Assembly (NCBI GenBank): GCA_022819985.1
Contig: JAJEGH010000004.1
Location: forward strand, 62,001-126,000
DNA length: 64,000 nucleotides
Direction: 5' to 3'
From: Alphaproteobacteria bacterium
GTDB lineage: Bacteria > Pseudomonadota > Alphaproteobacteria > Bin65
Below are positions 1 through 9,543 of the stretch, one piece after another (the stretch's first letter is position 1; the number at the start of each line of letters is the position of its first letter). A model generated the notes under the pieces. It did not search any database. It had not been told where the DNA came from and saw nothing but the letters and a program-made list of their open reading frames with translations. Made by a program: the position numbers and the translations under genes.

Positions 1-199
1 AACCGCCGTCACGCCGGGCAAACGCTACCGCCCGTTCGCGATCGGCGAGCTCCGACCGTCGGACGGCCGGCGCGGACTGGACGTGCCGGTGGTGAGCGCG
101 GACCCGGTCGACGACTGGCTGCCGGCGGCGCCGGAATCCGGGAACCGGAGCGGCGGCGCGGGGCAGGGCGGCCCTTCCGGTTCGACCGGCCGGCCCTAG
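1..199 (+). CDS. C-terminal fragment of an unidentified protein
   Basis: An open frame enters from the left edge (first full codon at base 2) and ends at TAG 197-199, giving the last 65 residues. The visible part has a short folded-looking segment containing TPGKRYRPFAIGEL and VPVVSADPVDDWL, then a Gly/Ser/Pro-rich tail that looks disordered. Base use is like the neighbouring genes. I do not recognise the family. The stop codon is immediately followed by the first copy of the intergenic repeat, which may therefore have shaped this C-terminus. Confidence 0.5.
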   Translation, partial: TAVTPGKRYRPFAIGELRPSDGRRGLDVPVVSADPVDDWLPAAPESGNRSGGAGQGGPSGSTGRP

Positions 200-486
200 A
201 GCGCGTCTGTCTTACTTTGAACCGCCGACGCGGCAGAGGCTCGCCCTTCGATACGCCCCGGCCTGGCGGCCGGGGCTACTCAGGATGAGGAAGAGAGGGT
301 GTTGAGGCGTTTGGACCCCCAACACTCCCCTCATCCCGAGTAGGCGCGTCAGCGCCGTATCGAGGGGGCCGTATCGAGAGCCTGCCCTGAGCGAAGCCGA
401 AGGGGGGCCGTATCGAGAGCCTGTCCTGAGCCTGTCGAAGGGGACGGCATGCCGATACGGTTCCGTCCGAAACGGACAAGCCTTAG
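200..486. repeat. MITE/REP-like intergenic repeat, copy 1
   Basis: This stretch holds no gene. It matches 11706-11960 closely from end to end, and its core recurs at 27903-28087. It starts AGAGCGCGTCTGTCTTAC and ends near GTCCGAAACGGACAAGCC. The ends are imperfect inverted relatives of each other. Inside are palindromic arms (CTCAGGATGAGG at 279-290, CCTCATCCCGAG at 328-341) and two copies of a GTATCGAGAGCCTG unit. The pattern suggests a non-autonomous palindromic element. Confidence 0.75.
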
Positions 487-526
487 AAGCCGCGCGGCAG
501 GCCGCATACCGGCCGGGGCGTTTGCC

Positions 527-967
527 CTATTTCACCGTGATCGTAATGACCTTCGATACGACCGGCGGCGAATGCGGGACATGGGCGTGGTCGCCCAGGA
601 CAAGCTGGAGCGTATGCGTGCCGGCGTCCAGCTTCAGTGTCGTCTCCGTCTGGCCGTTCCCGAAATGCAGGTGGTTCTCGTCCGTCGGAAGGCTGAGCTC
701 CAGTTCGTCTTCGCCGTCCTCGCCCTTGCCGAGCGGCGGCCGGTCGATCAGCAGATGGTGGTGGCCGGTGCCCTTTTTCTCGATTCCGGACGGCGCCACG
801 CCCATGCCGGACAGGCCGAAAATCACCTTGAAGGGAGCGGTGACCGTGTCGCCGTCCGAAAGGTTGACGAAATACACTTTGGCGCCGGGACTGGACGGCG
901 TCTCCTGCGCCGCGGCGTTGCCGATCGCGGCAACCGAAAGCAGTAAGGTCAAGAGTATTATTTTCAC
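527..967 (-). CDS. Exported DUF4399-family protein
   Basis: This gene encodes a 146-residue protein with a clear Sec signal peptide (about residues 1-21, hydrophobic stretch then AAAQ). The rest is a single small domain rich in paired histidines (GHHHLLID, ENHLHF, GDHAHVPH), which is the pattern of DUF4399. The molecular function of that family is not established; the His-rich pattern could suit metal binding, but that is inference. The start is GTG 967, preceded by GAGGGAG, and it places the signal peptide at the N-terminus. It is divergent from the oxygenase cluster at 1112. The much longer minus-strand reading frame that runs through this position is only a shadow of the genes opposite. 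Confidence 0.8.
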   Translation of the reverse strand: MKIILLTLLLSVAAIGNAAAQETPSSPGAKVYFVNLSDGDTVTAPFKVIFGLSGMGVAPSGIEKKGTGHHHLLIDRPPLGKGEDGEDELELSLPTDENHLHFGNGQTETTLKLDAGTHTLQLVLGDHAHVPHSPPVVSKVITITVK

Positions 968-1111
968 GGGTCTCGCTCCCTCGCGTTCGCTACGGACGTT
1001 CACAAATATCCGAATACGGCGCAGGGTTGAACGCTTCCCGCCGCACGCCGGGCGTTCGAATAGCCGCAATACGGTACCCAAGCCAATCCCTAATCGCTTA
1101 ATCTCCCGGTT

Positions 1112-2620
1112 ATGACCGACCGAACCGATCCGGGCGGCTTCATCGCCCGCCACGGCCTGTGGACCGACGCGCAGGCGCGCTGCGCCCGGGAGATCGCCGC
1201 GCGGGCGCGGGCCGAAAATCTGCAACTGGTGCGACTGGCATGGTCCGACAGCCACGGCCATGTCCGCGCCAAGGCGCTGACCCTGCCGGCCTTCGAGGCG
1301 GCGCTCGCCGACGGCCACAACATCAACGTCGCGCTGTGGACGCTGGACGCCTCGGGTAGCCGCGTCTTCGCCTCCTTCACGCCCGGCGGCGGCATGGACC
1401 TGCCGGAGATGACCGGCTCGCCCAACCTGGTCGCCGTGCCCGATCCGGCGACTTTCCGGGTTCTGCCCTGGGCGCCGGGAGTCGGCTGGGTCCTGTGCGA
1501 TGAATATTTCCGCGACGGCACGCCGTTTCACTTCTCGGCCCGCCGGGTGCTGCGCCGGACGCTCGACGCGCTCGCGGCGCGCGGCCTGGGCGCCTTCGTC
1601 GGCGTCGAGGTCGAGTGGTATCTCCTCAAGCTGCTCGACGACACGCTCGGCGAGGAGAATATCGGCATCCTGGGGCAGCGCGGCAGCCCGCTGCCGGTTG
1701 CGCCGCACGATTCGGGCTTCTCCTACCACAGCGAGAGCAACCTCGATCTGATGCAGCCGATGCTGAGCGCGCTCGCCGGGCACTACGAGACGCTGGATCT
1801 GGGCCTGCGCTCGGTCGAGAACGAGTGGGGCGCGGGGCAGGTCGAATGCACCTTCGAGGCGAGGGAGGCCATGCGCGCCGCGGACGACTATGTCCTGTTC
1901 CGCACCGCGACCCGGCAGATCTGCCGCCGGATGGGCCATATGGCGAGTTTCATGGCGGCGCCCGGCCGGCGCGGCCTGTATCCGAGCGGCTGGCATCTGC
2001 ATCTTTCCCTGTGCGACGGCAGCGGCGCCAACGCCCTGGCGCCCGTGGCCGGCGCCGATTCCCGAACGGGGCCGCTGTCCGATCCGGGCCTGCATTTCCT
2101 CGCCGGGCTGCTGGAACATGCGCTGGAGGGTGTCGTGTTCGGCTCGCCCACGGTCAACGGCTACCGCCGGTTCCGGCCGTTTTCGCTCGCCCCCGACCGC
2201 GTGACCTGGGGCTTCGACCATCGCGGCACGATGGTGCGGGTGCTCGGCGGCCCCGGCGATCCGGCGACGCGCTACGAGAACCGGGTCGGCGAGCCGGCGG
2301 CCAATCCGTACCTGTTCATCGCCGCGCAGGTCGCCGCCGGGCTGGACGGACTGGCGCGCGGGGCCGAACCCTGGCCGGCCGACGACGCGCCCTATACCGC
2401 CGACCGTCCGATGCTGCCGACCGGCCTGCCGGCGGCGCTCGAAGCCCTGGAACGGTCGCCGCTCTACCGCGAGGCTTTCGGCGATGCCTATATCGGCTAT
2501 TATCTGGCCCTGAAACGGGCCGAGATGGCCCGCTTCGACGCCTTCCTCTCCGAAACCGGCGCCGATCCCGCCGCCGGCGTCACGGAGTGGGAGGTCAACG
2601 AGTATTTCGATGCGTTCTGA
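1112..2620 (+). CDS. Glutamine-synthetase-family gamma-glutamyl ligase
   Basis: This 502-residue protein has the glutamine synthetase catalytic fold: the metal/glutamate segment EVEWYL (about 165), GQVE (about 240), the substrate loop SGWHLH (about 291), and the C-terminal stretch with WGFDHRGTMVR and YENRVGEPAANPYL. It is not a plausible housekeeping GlnA: the adenylylated Tyr loop is not evident and it sits 21 bp before a ring-hydroxylating oxygenase. In aniline-degrading bacteria a GS-like gamma-glutamylanilide synthase (AtdA1/TdnQ) precedes the dioxygenase genes, so ligation of glutamate to an amine substrate is a reasonable inference. Gamma-glutamyl-polyamine synthetase (PuuA) is the main alternative. 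Start ATG 1112 has only a weak ribosome site. Confidence 0.85.
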   Translation: MTDRTDPGGFIARHGLWTDAQARCAREIAARARAENLQLVRLAWSDSHGHVRAKALTLPAFEAALADGHNINVALWTLDASGSRVFASFTPGGGMDLPEMTGSPNLVAVPDPATFRVLPWAPGVGWVLCDEYFRDGTPFHFSARRVLRRTLDALAARGLGAFVGVEVEWYLLKLLDDTLGEENIGILGQRGSPLPVAPHDSGFSYHSESNLDLMQPMLSALAGHYETLDLGLRSVENEWGAGQVECTFEAREAMRAADDYVLFRTATRQICRRMGHMASFMAAPGRRGLYPSGWHLHLSLCDGSGANALAPVAGADSRTGPLSDPGLHFLAGLLEHALEGVVFGSPTVNGYRRFRPFSLAPDRVTWGFDHRGTMVRVLGGPGDPATRYENRVGEPAANPYLFIAAQVAAGLDGLARGAEPWPADDAPYTADRPMLPTGLPAALEALERSPLYREAFGDAYIGYYLALKRAEMARFDAFLSETGADPAAGVTEWEVNEYFDAF

Positions 2621-2641
2621 CGGACAGCCCGGGAGGCGCCG

Positions 2642-4021
2642 ATGACGACGCAGCAGAAGCCGCTCCCGCTCGAACCGATTCTGTCCGGCCGGGTCCACGA
2701 TTTCGACGCCCTTGTGCACGAGGACAAGGTACACCGGTCGCTCTATACCGACCCGGCGATCTTCGACCTGGAGATGACGCGCATCTTCGGCGCGGTCTGG
2801 GTCTTTCTGGCCCACGAAAGCCAGGTGCCCCGGCCGAACGATTTCGTGCGCGCCCGGCTCGGCCTGCGGCCGCTCATCGTGGTGCGCGATTCGAACGGCG
2901 TCCTGCGCGCGCTCTACAACCGCTGCACCCACCGCGGCGCCACCGTCTGCCGGCAGGACCGGGGGTCCGCCAAAGCGTTCCAGTGCCCGTATCACGGCTG
3001 GACCTACCTCAACACCGGCAAGCTCTCCGGCGTGCCCTGGCCGGAAGGCTACAGTTGCGATTTCTCCCGGCCGGAATTCAACCTGATGCAGGTGCCGCGG
3101 GTCGAAAGCTACCGCGGCTTCGTCTTCGGCACGTTGAACGCCGATGCGCCGGCGCTGACCGACTATCTCGGCCCGGTGCGGCGGCCGCTCGACGAATGGC
3201 TCGACCGGCATCCCGGCGGCGCGCTCGAGGTGCGCGAGGCCAACCGGCTGAAATTCAACGGCAACTGGAAGCTGCTCTACGACAACTCCTGCGACGGCTA
3301 TCACGTCGTCTTCTCGCACCGCTCGCTGCTGATGATGGAAAACCGCTTCCAGGAGGGCGACGGCAAGGGCATGTCCTATTACAAGGACAGTCCGGACACC
3401 GGCCCGGTGAAGCTCTACTCCTTCCCGAACGCGCATCATTTCAAGGACAAGCGCGACGCGATTCCGAAGCGCCCCGGCGCCCTGTGGGAGATCGAGGGAC
3501 TGCACCCCGGCATGGAGCATTACGAGGCGGCCTTGCGCCGCGACTTCCCGGACCGGGCCGACGCATTGCTCGACCTGGCGTCCTCGGAGCCGGTCAACAT
3601 CAACGTGTTTCCCAATCTCCACATCCTGGGCAACCATATCCAGGTCAGCGAGCCCCTGTCGGTGGCGGAGACCGCGACGACCTGGTACGGCACCGCCGTG
3701 GTCGATCCGGACGGCGAGATCGGCGAGGCGCTCGGCCCGATCAACGCCCTGCGCATGCGCACACAGGAGCAGTTCCCGACCTTCGGCGAAGTCGACGACC
3801 TGGCCAATTTCGAGCAGATCCAGGCCGGTCTCGCCGCCGAGGAGGACGCGTGGATCTACATGCATCGCGGCCTCGGCCTGCCGGAGCGCTACAGCGCGGC
3901 CGGCGACGGCACGACGGTCGGCCCGGCGACCGACGAGGTGTTCATGCGCGACTATATGCGGGTCTACCGGCGGCTGATGCAGACCGAGCCGGCCATCGCG
4001 CCGACGCGGGAAACCGCGTGA
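2642..4021 (+). CDS. Rieske ring-hydroxylating oxygenase, large (alpha) subunit
   Basis: This 459-residue protein is the catalytic subunit of a two-component aromatic ring-hydroxylating dioxygenase. The Rieske [2Fe-2S] ligands are in CTHRGA (about residue 93) and CPYHGW (about 114). The mononuclear iron site is DGYHVVFSH (about 217-225), His-x4-His with the bridging Asp that links Rieske centre and active site. GGGAGGCGCCG just before ATG 2642 is a strong ribosome site. The gene overlaps the small-subunit gene by one base (TGATG), so translation is probably coupled. The substrate cannot be read from sequence; the upstream GS-like ligase points towards an amine such as an aniline. No ferredoxin reductase is visible nearby. 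Confidence 0.93.
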   Translation: MTTQQKPLPLEPILSGRVHDFDALVHEDKVHRSLYTDPAIFDLEMTRIFGAVWVFLAHESQVPRPNDFVRARLGLRPLIVVRDSNGVLRALYNRCTHRGATVCRQDRGSAKAFQCPYHGWTYLNTGKLSGVPWPEGYSCDFSRPEFNLMQVPRVESYRGFVFGTLNADAPALTDYLGPVRRPLDEWLDRHPGGALEVREANRLKFNGNWKLLYDNSCDGYHVVFSHRSLLMMENRFQEGDGKGMSYYKDSPDTGPVKLYSFPNAHHFKDKRDAIPKRPGALWEIEGLHPGMEHYEAALRRDFPDRADALLDLASSEPVNINVFPNLHILGNHIQVSEPLSVAETATTWYGTAVVDPDGEIGEALGPINALRMRTQEQFPTFGEVDDLANFEQIQAGLAAEEDAWIYMHRGLGLPERYSAAGDGTTVGPATDEVFMRDYMRVYRRLMQTEPAIAPTRETA

Positions 4022-4614
4022 TGGGCGCGCCGGCAGCGCAGGACCCGTCGGCAAGTTCGTATTATGTCGGCGATGCCTTCTACCGGGAGTTGATCGAAGC
4101 GTTCGCCGACTGGGACCGGGACGACCTCGCGATCGCCGAGCCGGCCCGGCGCGACGCCGTCCGCGCGTTTCTGGAACGGGAAGCAAGGCTGCTGGACCAG
4201 GCGCGATACGAGGACTGGCTGGCGCTCTACGCGCCCGAATGCGCCTACTGGATTCCCGGCACCCCGGAGCGGGGCGATCCGCGGCGGGAGATCACCTTCG
4301 CGTTCCACGACCGCCGCCAGCTCGAAGACCGGATTTTCCGGCTGCGCACCGGCTATGCCTGGTCGCAGCATCCGGCGAGCCGGACCGTGCGCTCGGTCTC
4401 CAACGTCGAGCTTTTCGCGACGGAAAGCGCCCATATCGTTATGGCGCGCTCGAATTTCCTGATCGCCGAACTGCTCGACGGCGACCTGCGCCACTGGGCC
4501 GGCTGGGCGGGCCACCGCCTGCAAATTACCGCGGACGGCTATTCGATCCTCGCCAAGCAGGTCAACCTGATCGACTGCGACCGCAACGTCCGGAACCCGA
4601 GTATTGCGTTTTAA
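4021..4614 (+). CDS. Ring-hydroxylating oxygenase, small (beta) subunit
   Basis: This 197-residue protein belongs to the SnoaL/NTF2-like beta-subunit family, with LEREARLLDQARYEDWLALYAPECAYWIP in the first third and the typical RSVSNVE and NFLI strands after it. Beta subunits are structural and sometimes tune substrate choice. It starts at ATG 4021, whose A is the last base of the alpha-subunit stop codon. It completes a GS-like ligase / alpha / beta operon (1112-4614). The downstream flank is a repeat-filled spacer, so the amidotransferase and reductase genes found in classical aniline loci are absent here. Confidence 0.9.
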   Translation: MGAPAAQDPSASSYYVGDAFYRELIEAFADWDRDDLAIAEPARRDAVRAFLEREARLLDQARYEDWLALYAPECAYWIPGTPERGDPRREITFAFHDRRQLEDRIFRLRTGYAWSQHPASRTVRSVSNVELFATESAHIVMARSNFLIAELLDGDLRHWAGWAGHRLQITADGYSILAKQVNLIDCDRNVRNPSIAF

Positions 4615-4710
4615 GGGAGGGCCTCAAACGGGGTTCATATCTTTTACCTATGCGTTTGCGGTCCACCGCCGCTCCGATAGCCGATTTCGCAAATTATCCC
4701 CCCATTGTCG

Positions 4711-4874
4711 CCCCGGACGGAGCGCAGCGGAGATCCGGGGCCCAGGAGCCTGCCCTGAGCCTGTCGAAGGGGCCACAGGCAAAGGCCTTTCGGGTCGCCG
4801 CTTCGACTTCGCTCAGAGCCTGCCCTGAGCCTGCGAAGGAGCAGACTACTGGGCCCCGGATCAAGTCCGGGGCG
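4711..4874. repeat. Palindromic REP-type repeat
   Basis: The 4615-4965 spacer carries no gene but contains a large palindrome. Perfect 13-bp arms ATCCGGGGCCCAG (4733-4745) and CTGGGCCCCGGAT (4849-4861) enclose two opposed copies of the GCCTGCCCTGAGCCTG unit. Units of the same kind occur at 200-486, 11706-11960, 22723-22882 and 27903-28087. A transcript would fold into a long hairpin between the oxygenase operon and the convergent cytochrome gene. Confidence 0.7.
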
Positions 4875-4965
4875 GCATTATCGATAGTCTTTGGGCATTG
4901 GCGAACGAACGGCGTTTGCAGGCATCGCCTGAAGCTCCACCGAATTCGCCGGCGCTCGCCCGTCG

Positions 4966-5448
4966 CTAGTTCTTCGGCGCGCGGAAGGGGCGGTGGCAGG
5001 CGCCGCAGCCGGCCCGCGCCATCTTGCCGAACTGGGCGGCGAGCATGGCCATGTCGTCGAATTCCGCAACCTCGGCCAGTTCGACGGCCGTCTCCTGGAG
5101 CGCCTTTGTCGTGGCGACGAACGTGTCCCACTGCTGCCAGATTTCCGCCTTCGCCCGGGTTTCTCCGGCTTCGGGGCCGCTTCCCTTTGGGAAAAGGCCG
5201 GGCAGGACGGGCGCCAGTGCCGCGATTGCGCCGGCGTGTCCGGCGACGAGCTTGGCGTTCTTTGCGCCGAGGCCGGCCTTGATGCCGTTCATGTGGGCGC
5301 CGATCGAGGCCATGACCGCCTTGCGGGTCTGGATCGCGTCGCCCGGATCGAGGGCCTGGGCGGGCGCGGACAGGAGCGCGCCGGACATGATCGCGCCGGC
5401 GAGCGCGATTCCGGCAATCGCTCGTTTCGTAGGGGACAGTTTCGCCAT
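4966..5448 (-). CDS. Cytochrome c' (class II c-type cytochrome)
   Basis: This 160-residue exported haem protein has a Sec signal peptide (residues 1-32, ending AQA) and a four-helix-bundle body. A single haem-binding motif, CGACH, lies about ten residues from the C-terminus, where cytochromes c' and c-556 carry it. The family binds NO or acts as a periplasmic electron carrier; which applies here is not clear. ATG 5448 is preceded by CTGGAG at good spacing. The gene stands alone, convergent with the oxygenase operon. Confidence 0.88.
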   Translation of the reverse strand: MAKLSPTKRAIAGIALAGAIMSGALLSAPAQALDPGDAIQTRKAVMASIGAHMNGIKAGLGAKNAKLVAGHAGAIAALAPVLPGLFPKGSGPEAGETRAKAEIWQQWDTFVATTKALQETAVELAEVAEFDDMAMLAAQFGKMARAGCGACHRPFRAPKN

Positions 5449-5672
5449 CGTCGTCTCCAGGGTCAGTCCGTTGTGCCGAAAGGCCGATGCGCCGCTACTA
5501 TAGGCGCAACGGCGGCGGAGCGCACGGTCGCCGGAGAAAAAAGACCGGGGCTTTGCCCGCGCGGCGAAACCCCACGGCGAAACCGGCGCGGCTGCGGGAC
5601 ATTGACAGGATGGCAGGCGGCGTGTGAATCGGGCGCGCGCGCCGTCTTCCCGTTCTTTGCGCCGAAAGGAAC

Positions 5673-6266
5673 ATGCCCGTGAGCCGCTATCCCCGCGCCG
5701 TCTGCGTCTATTGCGGCTCCCGCAGCGGTGGCAATCCGGCGTGGCAGGCCGCGGCGGTCGAGCTGGGCGCCGGCCTGGCCGCGCGCGGCATCGGCCTGGT
5801 CTACGGCGGCGGCAATATCGGCCTGATGCGCGCGACTGCCGATGCCGCCATGGCCGCCGGCGGCCGGGTGGTCGGCATCATCCCGCGCGACCTGGAGGCG
5901 CGCGAACAGGGCCACCGGGCGGTGTCCGAACTGCATGTCGTGGAGTCGATGCACGAGCGCAAACTGCTGATGGCCAAACTGTCCGACGCCTTCGTCGCGC
6001 TGCCGGGCGGCCTCGGCACCCTCGACGAGACCTTCGAAATCCTGACCTGGCGGCAGTTGCGGTTCCACGACAAGCCGATCGTCCTGGCGGACATCGAAGG
6101 ATACTGGCAGCCGCTGCTCGACCTGGTCGAAGCCCAGATCGCCTGCGGCTTCGTCGACCCGGCACACCGCGCGCTGATGACGGTCGCCCGCTCGGTGGAC
6201 GGGGTTTTCGCGGCGCTGGAGGGCGCCGGAGACTCCGCCGCGGGCTTTGTCGCCGACAAGGCCTGA
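5673..6266 (+). CDS. LOG-family Rossmann protein (TIGR00730)
   Basis: This 197-residue protein has the LOG hallmarks: VYCGSRSG at the N-terminus, the nucleotide loop VYGGGNIGLM, and the PGGLGTLDE motif (about residue 110), which is the family PGGxGTxxE catalytic signature. Characterised members release free cytokinin bases from their ribotides or act as AMP/IMP nucleosidases, so a purine-ribotide phosphoribohydrolase activity is likely. ATG 5673 follows GAAAGGA. The upstream cytochrome c' gene is divergent, and the next gene (nitroreductase) follows after about 90 bp. Confidence 0.9.
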   Translation: MPVSRYPRAVCVYCGSRSGGNPAWQAAAVELGAGLAARGIGLVYGGGNIGLMRATADAAMAAGGRVVGIIPRDLEAREQGHRAVSELHVVESMHERKLLMAKLSDAFVALPGGLGTLDETFEILTWRQLRFHDKPIVLADIEGYWQPLLDLVEAQIACGFVDPAHRALMTVARSVDGVFAALEGAGDSAAGFVADKA

Positions 6267-6356
6267 GCCGCGCCGAACCGCCCCTCGAAAATGCCGGCCC
6301 CGAGGCCGATATACGCCGGTATACGTTCCTCCGAATCCCCCGATCGCCGAGACGCC

Positions 6357-7022
6357 ATGCCTTCCTTTCCCGTCGCCGACATCCTGACCGCCCGCAAGAC
6401 CACCAAGGTCATGTTCGATCCCGACAATCCGGCGGCGCCGGACACCGACCGGGACACCATCGAATCCCTGATCGCGGTGGCCGGCTGGGCGCCGTTCCAC
6501 AAGCCGGCGCACCGGGTTCACTGGCGCGGCACCCGGACCATCGAGCCCTGGCGCTTCTATCTCGCCGACGCCCGGACCTGCCGGCGCCTGATCGGCTTCG
6601 TCCTGGCCGGCGCGGAAAAGCCCGGCCGGGTGCCGCAGATGCTGGCGGCCGCCGAGGCGCTGGTGCTGGCGACCTGGCTGCCCAACCCGCCCGAACGGGA
6701 AGGGGAAGGGGCGGGCGCGGCCGGCTCCGACGGCCTGTTCGAGCCGACGATGGCCAATATGGAGCATATCGCGGCGGCGAGCGCGGCCGTGCAGTCCTTC
6801 CTGCTGGCGGCGACGGAACGCGGGCTCACGACCTACTGGTCGAGCGGCGGCTATCTGCGCGACGCCGCCACGTTCGACCATCTCGGCATTCCGGCCGAAC
6901 AGATTCTGCTCGGCGCCGTGTTCGTGTTTCCGAACGACGGCGGCGAGCGCATTTCCGGCGGCCTGCGCGACAAGCGCAGCGAGCGCGCCGCCTGGTCCCG
7001 CTGGGTCGAGCCGCAGGAGTGA
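6357..7022 (+). CDS. Nitroreductase-family flavoprotein
   Basis: This 221-residue protein fits the FMN-dependent nitroreductase family: an N-terminal [11 protein letters not shown] segment (family RRSxRxF position), a central IEPWRFYL and a C-terminal TYWSSGGYL / [15 protein letters not shown] region for flavin binding. These enzymes use NAD(P)H to reduce nitro groups, quinones or enones. An in-frame ATG at 6291 would add 22 residues, but the added stretch is Pro/Arg-rich and lacks a ribosome site, so 6357 is preferred. The substrate is unknown. Confidence 0.83.
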   Translation: MPSFPVADILTARKTTKVMFDPDNPAAPDTDRDTIESLIAVAGWAPFHKPAHRVHWRGTRTIEPWRFYLADARTCRRLIGFVLAGAEKPGRVPQMLAAAEALVLATWLPNPPEREGEGAGAAGSDGLFEPTMANMEHIAAASAAVQSFLLAATERGLTTYWSSGGYLRDAATFDHLGIPAEQILLGAVFVFPNDGGERISGGLRDKRSERAAWSRWVEPQE

Positions 7023-7158
7023 ACCGCGCGCCGGCCGGCCCGGCCATGCGCGCGCGCCGTTCGCGCCCCCATATGCGCCGCCGTGCGGCACCGCCATCCT
7101 TGCACGGGCGCCGCAACCTTCCGATAAACCCGAATCCCCCGCTTCCGGATACTATGAC

Positions 7159-8373
7159 ATGAGCAAAATCAAGGTCGCGAAACCGGTCATCGAGATCGAC
7201 GGCGATGAAATGACCCGGATCATCTGGCAGTTCATCAAGGACAAGCTGATCCTGCCCTATCTCGATATCGACCTGCACTATTACGACCTGAGCATCCAGA
7301 AACGCGACGAGACCGACGACCGGATCACCGTCGACGCCGCCAACGCGATCCGGGAGCACGGCGTCGGCGTCAAATGCGCGACCATCACGCCGGACGAGGC
7401 GCGGGTCGAGGAGTTCGGCCTCAAGCAGATGTGGAAGTCGCCCAACGGCACGATCCGCAACATCCTGGGCGGCACCGTGTTCCGCGAGCCGATCGTCTGC
7501 CGCAACGTGCCGCGCCTGGTGCCGGGCTGGACCGAGCCGATCATCATCGGCCGCCACGCCTTCGGCGACCAGTATCGCGCGACGGATTTCGTCGTGCCGG
7601 GCCGCGGAAAGCTGACCCTTCGCTTCGACGGCGACGACGGCACGACCATCGAGCGCGAGGTCTACGAGTTCCCCGGCGGCGGCGTGACGATGGCGATGTA
7701 CAATCTGGACGCCTCGATCCGGGATTTCGCCCGCGCCTCGCTCACCTACGGGCTGAACCGGAACTGCGACGTCTACCTGTCGACCAAGAACACGATCATG
7801 AAAGCCTATGACGGCCGTTTCAAAGACCTGTTCCAGGAGGTCTTCGAGGCCGAATTCGCCGACAGGTTCAAGGAGGCCGGGATCGGCTACGAGCACCGGC
7901 TGATCGACGACATGGTGGCCCAGGCGCTCAAATGGTCCGGCGGCTTCGTCTGGGCCTGCAAGAATTACGACGGCGACGTGCAGTCCGACACCGTGGCCCA
8001 GGGCTTCGGCTCGCTCGGCCTGATGACCTCGGTGCTGATGACCGCCGACGGCAGGACGGTGGAGGCCGAGGCGGCGCACGGCACGGTGACGCGGCACTAT
8101 CGCCAGCACCAGCAGGGCAGGGAGACCTCGACCAACCCGATCGCCTCGATCTTCGCCTGGACGCGCGGCCTGAAATTCCGCGGACAGATGGACGGGACGC
8201 CGGCGGTCTCGGAGTTTGCGGAGACGCTGGAAAAGGTCTGCATCGAGACCGTCGAGAGCGGCCACATGACCAAGGATCTCGCCCTGCTGATCGGGCCGGA
8301 GCAGGCGTGGCTGACCACCAGCGGCTTCCTCGAGAAGCTGGACGACGGCCTGCAGGCGCGCATGGGCGCCTAG
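7159..8373 (+). CDS. icd: NADP-dependent isocitrate dehydrogenase
   Basis: This 404-residue protein is the dimeric, eukaryote-like isocitrate dehydrogenase typical of alphaproteobacteria. Visible signatures are [12 protein letters not shown] at the N-terminus, the substrate segment [28 protein letters not shown], and the Mg/cofactor region [30 protein letters not shown]. It oxidatively decarboxylates isocitrate to 2-oxoglutarate in the TCA cycle and supplies NADPH. The length is normal and start ATG 7159 matches the conserved N-terminus. It is followed after 30 bp by an unrelated Rieske oxygenase gene. Confidence 0.97.
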   Translation: MSKIKVAKPVIEIDGDEMTRIIWQFIKDKLILPYLDIDLHYYDLSIQKRDETDDRITVDAANAIREHGVGVKCATITPDEARVEEFGLKQMWKSPNGTIRNILGGTVFREPIVCRNVPRLVPGWTEPIIIGRHAFGDQYRATDFVVPGRGKLTLRFDGDDGTTIEREVYEFPGGGVTMAMYNLDASIRDFARASLTYGLNRNCDVYLSTKNTIMKAYDGRFKDLFQEVFEAEFADRFKEAGIGYEHRLIDDMVAQALKWSGGFVWACKNYDGDVQSDTVAQGFGSLGLMTSVLMTADGRTVEAEAAHGTVTRHYRQHQQGRETSTNPIASIFAWTRGLKFRGQMDGTPAVSEFAETLEKVCIETVESGHMTKDLALLIGPEQAWLTTSGFLEKLDDGLQARMGA

Positions 8374-8403
8374 GCCGGGCCGCGTCCGGAAGCGGGGACC
8401 GGG

Positions 8404-9495
8404 ATGGCGGAAGCGCAGGCGGGCGGCGTTCCGGCCGCGCCGCGCGGCCTGTGGTATCTCGCCATGCCGGGCACGCGGCTCAGGCGCGGCACGGCGGTTC
8501 ACCGGACGCTGCTGGACGAGCCGGTCCTGATCGGCCGCGACAGGGCCGGCAAGGTCTTCGCCCTGCGCGATATCTGCCCGCACCGGGCCATGCCGCTCTC
8601 GGCCGGCCGGTTCGACGGCGAGACGGTGACCTGCGCCTATCACGGCTGGCAGTTCGGCACCGACGGCGTGTGCCGCGCCATTCCCTCGCTGGTCGAGGAC
8701 GCCCGCGATTCGGTCCGGCTCGACCGGATCGGGGCGGGGCCCTATCCCTGCCGCGAGGCCCAGCACCTGGTCTGGGTCTATATGGGCAACGACCATTTGG
8801 GCGACGGCGCGGGCGCCGGCGGCGGAGACGGCGACGGGGATTTGCCCGCGGTTCCGGAAATCCCGGCGCGCGGCCGGCCCGGCATCGCCGAGACCCTGTA
8901 TCTGGACTGCCACTACGACGACGCGGTGATCGGGCTGATCGATCCGGCCCACGGCGCGTACGTCCACCGCAACTGGTGGTGGCGGTCGTCGAAGACGCTG
9001 ACGGAGAAGGCCAAGCGCTACGCGCCGTCGGACCTAGGCTTCACGATGGTGCGCCATGCGCCGAGCGCCAACAGCCGCATCATCCGCATGCTGCGCGGCG
9101 AGAAGACGGTGGAGATCGGCTTCCGGCTGCCCGGCGTCCGGGTCGAGCATATGACCCTGGGCGACCGGCACACTTATGTCGGCGTGACCGCGATGACGCC
9201 GATTTCGGAATACCGCACGGCGATGCACCACGTCATGTACTGGTCGCACCCGCTGATGACGCTGGCGAAACCGCTGGTCGTCCCGGTGACGCGCAACTTC
9301 CTGAACCAGGACCGCACGGCGATGAACCGGCAGCGCGAAGGCCGCAAGAAATCCGACGCCGCCATGCTGCTGCCGGACGCCGACACGCCGGCGAAATGGT
9401 ACCTGGCGCTGAAGAAGGAGCTGGCCGCCGCCCGCGCCGAGGGCCGCGCCTTCCGCAACCCGGTGCCGGAAACGGTCCTGCGCTGGCGGAGCTAG
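8404..9495 (+). CDS. Rieske non-haem iron oxygenase (vanillate demethylase-like)
   Basis: This 363-residue protein carries Rieske ligands in ICPHRAMPL (about residue 58) and CAYHGWQF (about 78). The iron site is DPAHGAYVH (about 180-188). Length and single-subunit layout fit the VanA/dicamba O-demethylase branch, which removes O-methyl groups or hydroxylates aromatic acids and steroids. A glycine/aspartate-rich insert at about 138-150 is unusual but could be a surface loop. No partner reductase is adjacent, so electrons must come from elsewhere. Its downstream neighbour is convergent. Confidence 0.9.
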   Translation: MAEAQAGGVPAAPRGLWYLAMPGTRLRRGTAVHRTLLDEPVLIGRDRAGKVFALRDICPHRAMPLSAGRFDGETVTCAYHGWQFGTDGVCRAIPSLVEDARDSVRLDRIGAGPYPCREAQHLVWVYMGNDHLGDGAGAGGGDGDGDLPAVPEIPARGRPGIAETLYLDCHYDDAVIGLIDPAHGAYVHRNWWWRSSKTLTEKAKRYAPSDLGFTMVRHAPSANSRIIRMLRGEKTVEIGFRLPGVRVEHMTLGDRHTYVGVTAMTPISEYRTAMHHVMYWSHPLMTLAKPLVVPVTRNFLNQDRTAMNRQREGRKKSDAAMLLPDADTPAKWYLALKKELAAARAEGRAFRNPVPETVLRWRS

Positions 9496-9543
9496 GGCGG
9501 ATTGCGCCCGGCCGACAGGAACCGCCGCCCGCCGGGCGCCGGT

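Noticed and set aside
527-4186. A 1219-codon open frame on the minus strand opposite the oxygenase operon
   Set aside because: It is the high-G+C antisense shadow of three clear plus-strand genes. Only its last 147 codons (DUF4399 gene) have a ribosome site and family features.
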